A DNA stretch of 64,000 nucleotides, from assembly GCF_007655135.1 (NCBI RefSeq), contig NC_045131.1, positions 28,442,001 through 28,506,000 of the forward strand. Direction: 5' to 3'. This document shows positions 62,869 to 64,000 of the stretch, one piece after another. A program made the translations under genes and the position numbers. Origin of the DNA: Punica granatum (lineage: Eukaryota > Streptophyta > Magnoliopsida > Myrtales > Lythraceae). The notes beneath the pieces are model-generated. The model was given only the letters and a program-made list of their open reading frames with translations. It ran no database searches and had not been told where the DNA came from. Numbering within the stretch: the first letter of the stretch is position 1; every line of letters begins with the position of its first letter.

Positions 62869-64000
62869 TGTGCGCACCCGAATTTCGTCTCGTCGGGGCA
62901 CGCATGCTTGAAGCCTATGCAACACGGCTTGGGAGTGTCCACATTCCCGGGGACGTGCGAGGGACGCACGTGAGAAGGAGTCGCCACTACCTGTTTACGA
63001 CCCGAAGGTCGAGGGTCGGTGAGTTGCCCGGGTCTAGGGGTATGGATACACCTAGTATGCTAAGGCAATGGTCTTGTACGGAACCGAAAATTCCGAATTT
63101 GGGGGTTCTATTACCTGTGGGCCTATATCCCACATGCCCTTTCGGTACTCTAACTTGCTAGGCTTGCCATTTTATTTATTTACCGCATGATTTAGGGTTG
63201 CACTTGACTCGCCCATTTTGACACCGTAAATTCAAAGAGATACTTGAACCGTCCACTCTCCGACCGGGATTATTACATGAATAAATATACATTGTAAACC
63301 CTTACATTGTTCTCTGAAATAAATAAAAGACAAGCTACAATGACTAAATCCCGGTCGGTTTGCATTCGGCCACTATTTCACTCATGCTCACCGTATGGTT
63401 TTGGAAAAGACCGAAAATTAAATTAAATGCGCACTCAGTGTATGGGGGCATTGTACCCCGTGATCGACGGTTATGGGCGCTGGACCCAGTGTGATTCGAG
63501 TCCTAAAGGATCGGGCTCAACCCGCATAACAAACAAGTGCAAAAATGTAACAAGCAAGCTCAAATAAACAAACAATGGGGTTTCTTGTTATTGCCGAATT
63601 TACGTGAATTAACTGATTATTAACCGGGGTATATTGGCATACAAATCCTACCTTAAAACAAACAAAAGGGATGATGGATAAGGCATGTAGCATTCGGCAT
63701 TATTTTAACGGACCCGACAGACATGATGTCCGTAATCAAGTCTCGAATGCGTGGGTTATTTTTAAATTATTTTGTACCGTGACAATATGACTTTTACATA
63801 TTAAGAGTATTTTCACCTAAAACCCAAAATCCAACCATCTACTTGACTATTTGCCCATGTTTGATTAAGCCGAGTTTGTGATTAATTTGTTTTCCCATGT
63901 TGTGACCAATTCTATGCACAAACCTACGCTAGGGTTATGGTAGGACAAGAACCGGTAGTCATGCCCTTGAATCGGTAAATATGTGTGTGTATGAAAATCA
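62869..64000 (-). mobile_element. Ogre-type LTR, minus strand, runs off the window
   Basis: The minus strand ends ...CGGGTGCGCACA at 62869. Going right it matches, in reverse, the last part of the LTR at 32367-37516: 'GTCGCCACT' and CTCGACCTTCGGGTCGT-like motifs, the compact hairpin (63114-63136), 'TGACACCGTAAA' and the ancestral GGGTCCAGCGCCC segment near 63480. About 1.1 kb of LTR is visible; whether it is solo or full-length cannot be seen. The left flank GGAAC (62864-62868) is the candidate target-site duplication. Confidence 0.9.

Overview
The window is nuclear DNA from a plant, most likely a eudicot. It carries an S-domain (G-type lectin) receptor kinase gene with plant GT-AG introns. 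The rest is mostly LTR retrotransposons, many primed by initiator-Met tRNA (TGGTATCAGAGC), plus a TRIM and a Tourist-like MITE. I cannot place the species from sequence alone. Host genes fill only about 4 kb; transposable elements, many nested, fill most of the rest.

Host backbone. A tandem unit recurs: receptor kinase gene, then a relic of a PBP1/KIC-like EF-hand gene, then a conserved spacer that acts as the next kinase's upstream region. Unit A shows the last two exons of a kinase (1-555) and its EF-hand relic (about 884-1157). Unit B holds an apparently intact 8-exon, 836-residue kinase (41452-44798), followed by a 23-codon tail of another kinase copy (45683-45751) and a second EF-hand relic (about 45880-46170). 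Unit C shows only the spacer (46171-46232, 54343-54550, 61503-62868); any gene C lies beyond the right edge. The shared spacer gives paralogous empty sites that confirm two transposon insertions.

Transposon layers. (1) An LTR family here called family L (left end near TGTCACGACCCGAAATTTC, right end GGTCTCACA, about 3.0-3.6 kb, a 39-bp minisatellite inside) covers most of 1.4-18.8, 37.5-39.6 and 46.2-54.3 kb, without any gag-pol. Two copies are solo LTRs with perfect 5-bp target-site duplications. (2) An 18.7-kb Ogre/Tat Ty3-gypsy element (18840-37516, duplication ACTGG) sits inside one family-L solo LTR. It has giant LTRs, an extra ORF before gag, gag-pro, a G-patch-like motif, a probable intron before reverse transcriptase, a second RNase H, integrase and a 3' tandem array. 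It is decayed by many stop codons and lacks the end of its 5' LTR and its primer site. (3) A 4.5-kb solo LTR of a related family (48917-53382, duplication CTCTG) sits inside another family-L solo LTR. (4) A minus-strand chromovirus (54551-61502, duplication TATTG), probably CRM-like because pol runs into its 3' LTR, sits in spacer C; a 232-bp MITE lies in one of its LTRs. (5) Another giant Ogre-type LTR starts at 62869 on the minus strand and runs off the window. (6) A tandem TRIM lies at 39.6-40.5 kb.

Most unusual observation. The Ogre-type LTRs carry a row of four long imperfect hairpins (about 140-155 bp each). They are present in both LTRs of the big element, and counterparts of the same shape occur in the diverged solo LTR, where sequence has changed but pairing persists. 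A smaller hairpin near the LTR end is shared by three copies and shows one compensatory pair change. These point to conserved RNA or DNA structure in the LTR.
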